Assembly (NCBI GenBank): GCA_001771065.1
Contig: MESQ01000005.1
Coordinates: 1-64,000 of the forward strand
Origin: Burkholderiales bacterium RIFOXYD12_FULL_59_19
GTDB lineage: Bacteria > Pseudomonadota > Gammaproteobacteria > Burkholderiales > Burkholderiaceae_C
Direction: 5' to 3'
DNA: 64,000 nt
Shown here: in pieces, positions 63,468 through 64,000 of the stretch
How positions within the stretch are numbered: the first letter of the stretch is position 1
How the letters are laid out: every line of letters starts with the position of its first letter
Notes under the pieces: model-generated
Database searches by the model: none
Seen by the model: only the letters and a program-made list of their open reading frames with translations
What the model was told of the DNA's origin: nothing
Position numbers and translations under genes: made by a program

Positions 63468-64000
63468 ATGACAGAAACCCGGTCCACCTGTCCTTATTGC
63501 GGGGTGGGTTGTGGCGTGATCATTGAATCGCGCGGCAACCAGATCACCGACGTGCGTGGCGACCCGGACCACCCGGCCAACTTTGGACGCCTGTGCACCA
63601 AGGGGTCCAGCCTGCACCTCACGGCCAGCGCCGACATCACGGCCCAGGCACGGCTGCTTTACCCCATGCAGCGCAGCCAGCGTGGCGCACCGCCACAACG
63701 CACCGACTGGCTCAGCGCGCTCGATTTGGCGGCCAGCCGTTTTGCCGGCATCATCCAACAACACGGCCCCGATGCCGTGGGCTTTTATATTTCGGGCCAA
63801 CTGCTGACCGAGGACTATTACGTCTTCAACAAACTCGCCAAGGGCCTGATCGGCAGCAACAACATCGACAGCAATTCGCGGCTGTGCATGAGCAGCGCGG
63901 TGGCGGGCTACAAGCAAAGCCTTGGCATGGACGCACCGCCCGCGTGTTATGACGACGTCAACCGCACCAGCACCCTATTCATCACCGGCAGCAACACCGC
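63468..64000 (+). CDS. nasA: Assimilatory nitrate reductase catalytic subunit, cut by window end
   Basis: The first ~177 residues of a molybdopterin oxidoreductase, beginning MTETRSTCPYCGVGCGVIIE. The N-terminal [4Fe-4S] cysteines are CPYCGVGC with a fourth in FGRLCTKG. YISGQLLTEDYYVFNKLAKGLIGSNNIDSNSRLCMSSAVAGYK is typical of NasA/NapA-like enzymes. No Tat leader is seen, and the nrt-nirBD context makes it the cytoplasmic assimilatory form. The reading frame is open to base 64000. Confidence 0.92.
   Translation, partial: MTETRSTCPYCGVGCGVIIESRGNQITDVRGDPDHPANFGRLCTKGSSLHLTASADITAQARLLYPMQRSQRGAPPQRTDWLSALDLAASRFAGIIQQHGPDAVGFYISGQLLTEDYYVFNKLAKGLIGSNNIDSNSRLCMSSAVAGYKQSLGMDAPPACYDDVNRTSTLFITGSNT

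Overview
The window looks like a chromosomal segment of a facultatively denitrifying betaproteobacterium, most likely Burkholderiales/Comamonadaceae (Rhodoferax- or Polaromonas-like). The reasons are the protein families, the moderate GC with mixed third-position usage, the CcoG/NnrS/NsrR set and the structured intergenic repeats. No rRNA, tRNA, CRISPR array, phage or intact insertion sequence was seen. The assignment rests on recognition by reading; no database search was run.

Layout. 0.1-6.3 kb: sensory genes on the minus strand (a MASE3-PAS-GGDEF-EAL protein and two chemoreceptors). 6.7-16.3 kb: housekeeping genes (gpmI; surE-pcm-nlpD followed by rlmD; lemA with a GIDE-like partner; an alpha/beta hydrolase; ccoG). 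16.3-24 kb: a bd-oxidase region with an ETHE1-like protein lacking its metal ligands, cydP-cydA-cydB-cydX-ybgE, a divergent sigma-54 activator with the three-cysteine PAS pattern of the sulfane-sulfur sensor FisR, and a five-heme cytochrome c. 24-27.3 kb: RluA-type synthase, ribosome hibernation factor, SDR, thiolase. 27.3-33.5 kb: narX-narL, nsrR, and ccoG2-DUF3079-nnrS. 33.9-42.2 kb, minus strand: nitric oxide reductase operon, in transcription order DUF2249-norC-norB-norQ-(4Fe-4S membrane protein)-norD-fdxA-nnrS-norE-norF. 42.4-55 kb: narK1-narK2-narGHJI-ppiC-carbonic anhydrase-hypothetical-Crp/Fnr regulator. 55-64 kb: chrA, then a nitrate assimilation locus nasT-[leader RNA]-nrtA-nrtB-nrtD-nirB-nirD-nasA, cut by the window end.

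How it fits together. Nitrate is sensed by NarXL and used in two ways. It is respired by NarGHI after import by NarK, with NO removed by NorCB under NsrR (a near-consensus NsrR box precedes the nor operon). It is also assimilated by NrtABD/NasA/NirBD under a consensus sigma-54 promoter and an ANTAR antiterminator leader. nirS/nirK and nosZ are not in the window.

The most interesting signal is around 17-20.7 kb. Two minus-strand promoters, one before the degenerate ETHE1-like gene and one before cydP, share a sigma-54-like TTGGCATG-N4-TTGAT element. Each also has a TGTCAA-N3-TGGCAGT element 86-87 bp upstream in the same orientation. A FisR-like activator is encoded between them. This predicts a sulfane-sulfur-responsive module that drives the sulfide-tolerant bd oxidase. 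Other notable signals are a REP-doublet read in frame inside norD, a repeat insertion separating narG from narH, a mosaic narK2, and an unexplained perfect palindrome before narK1.
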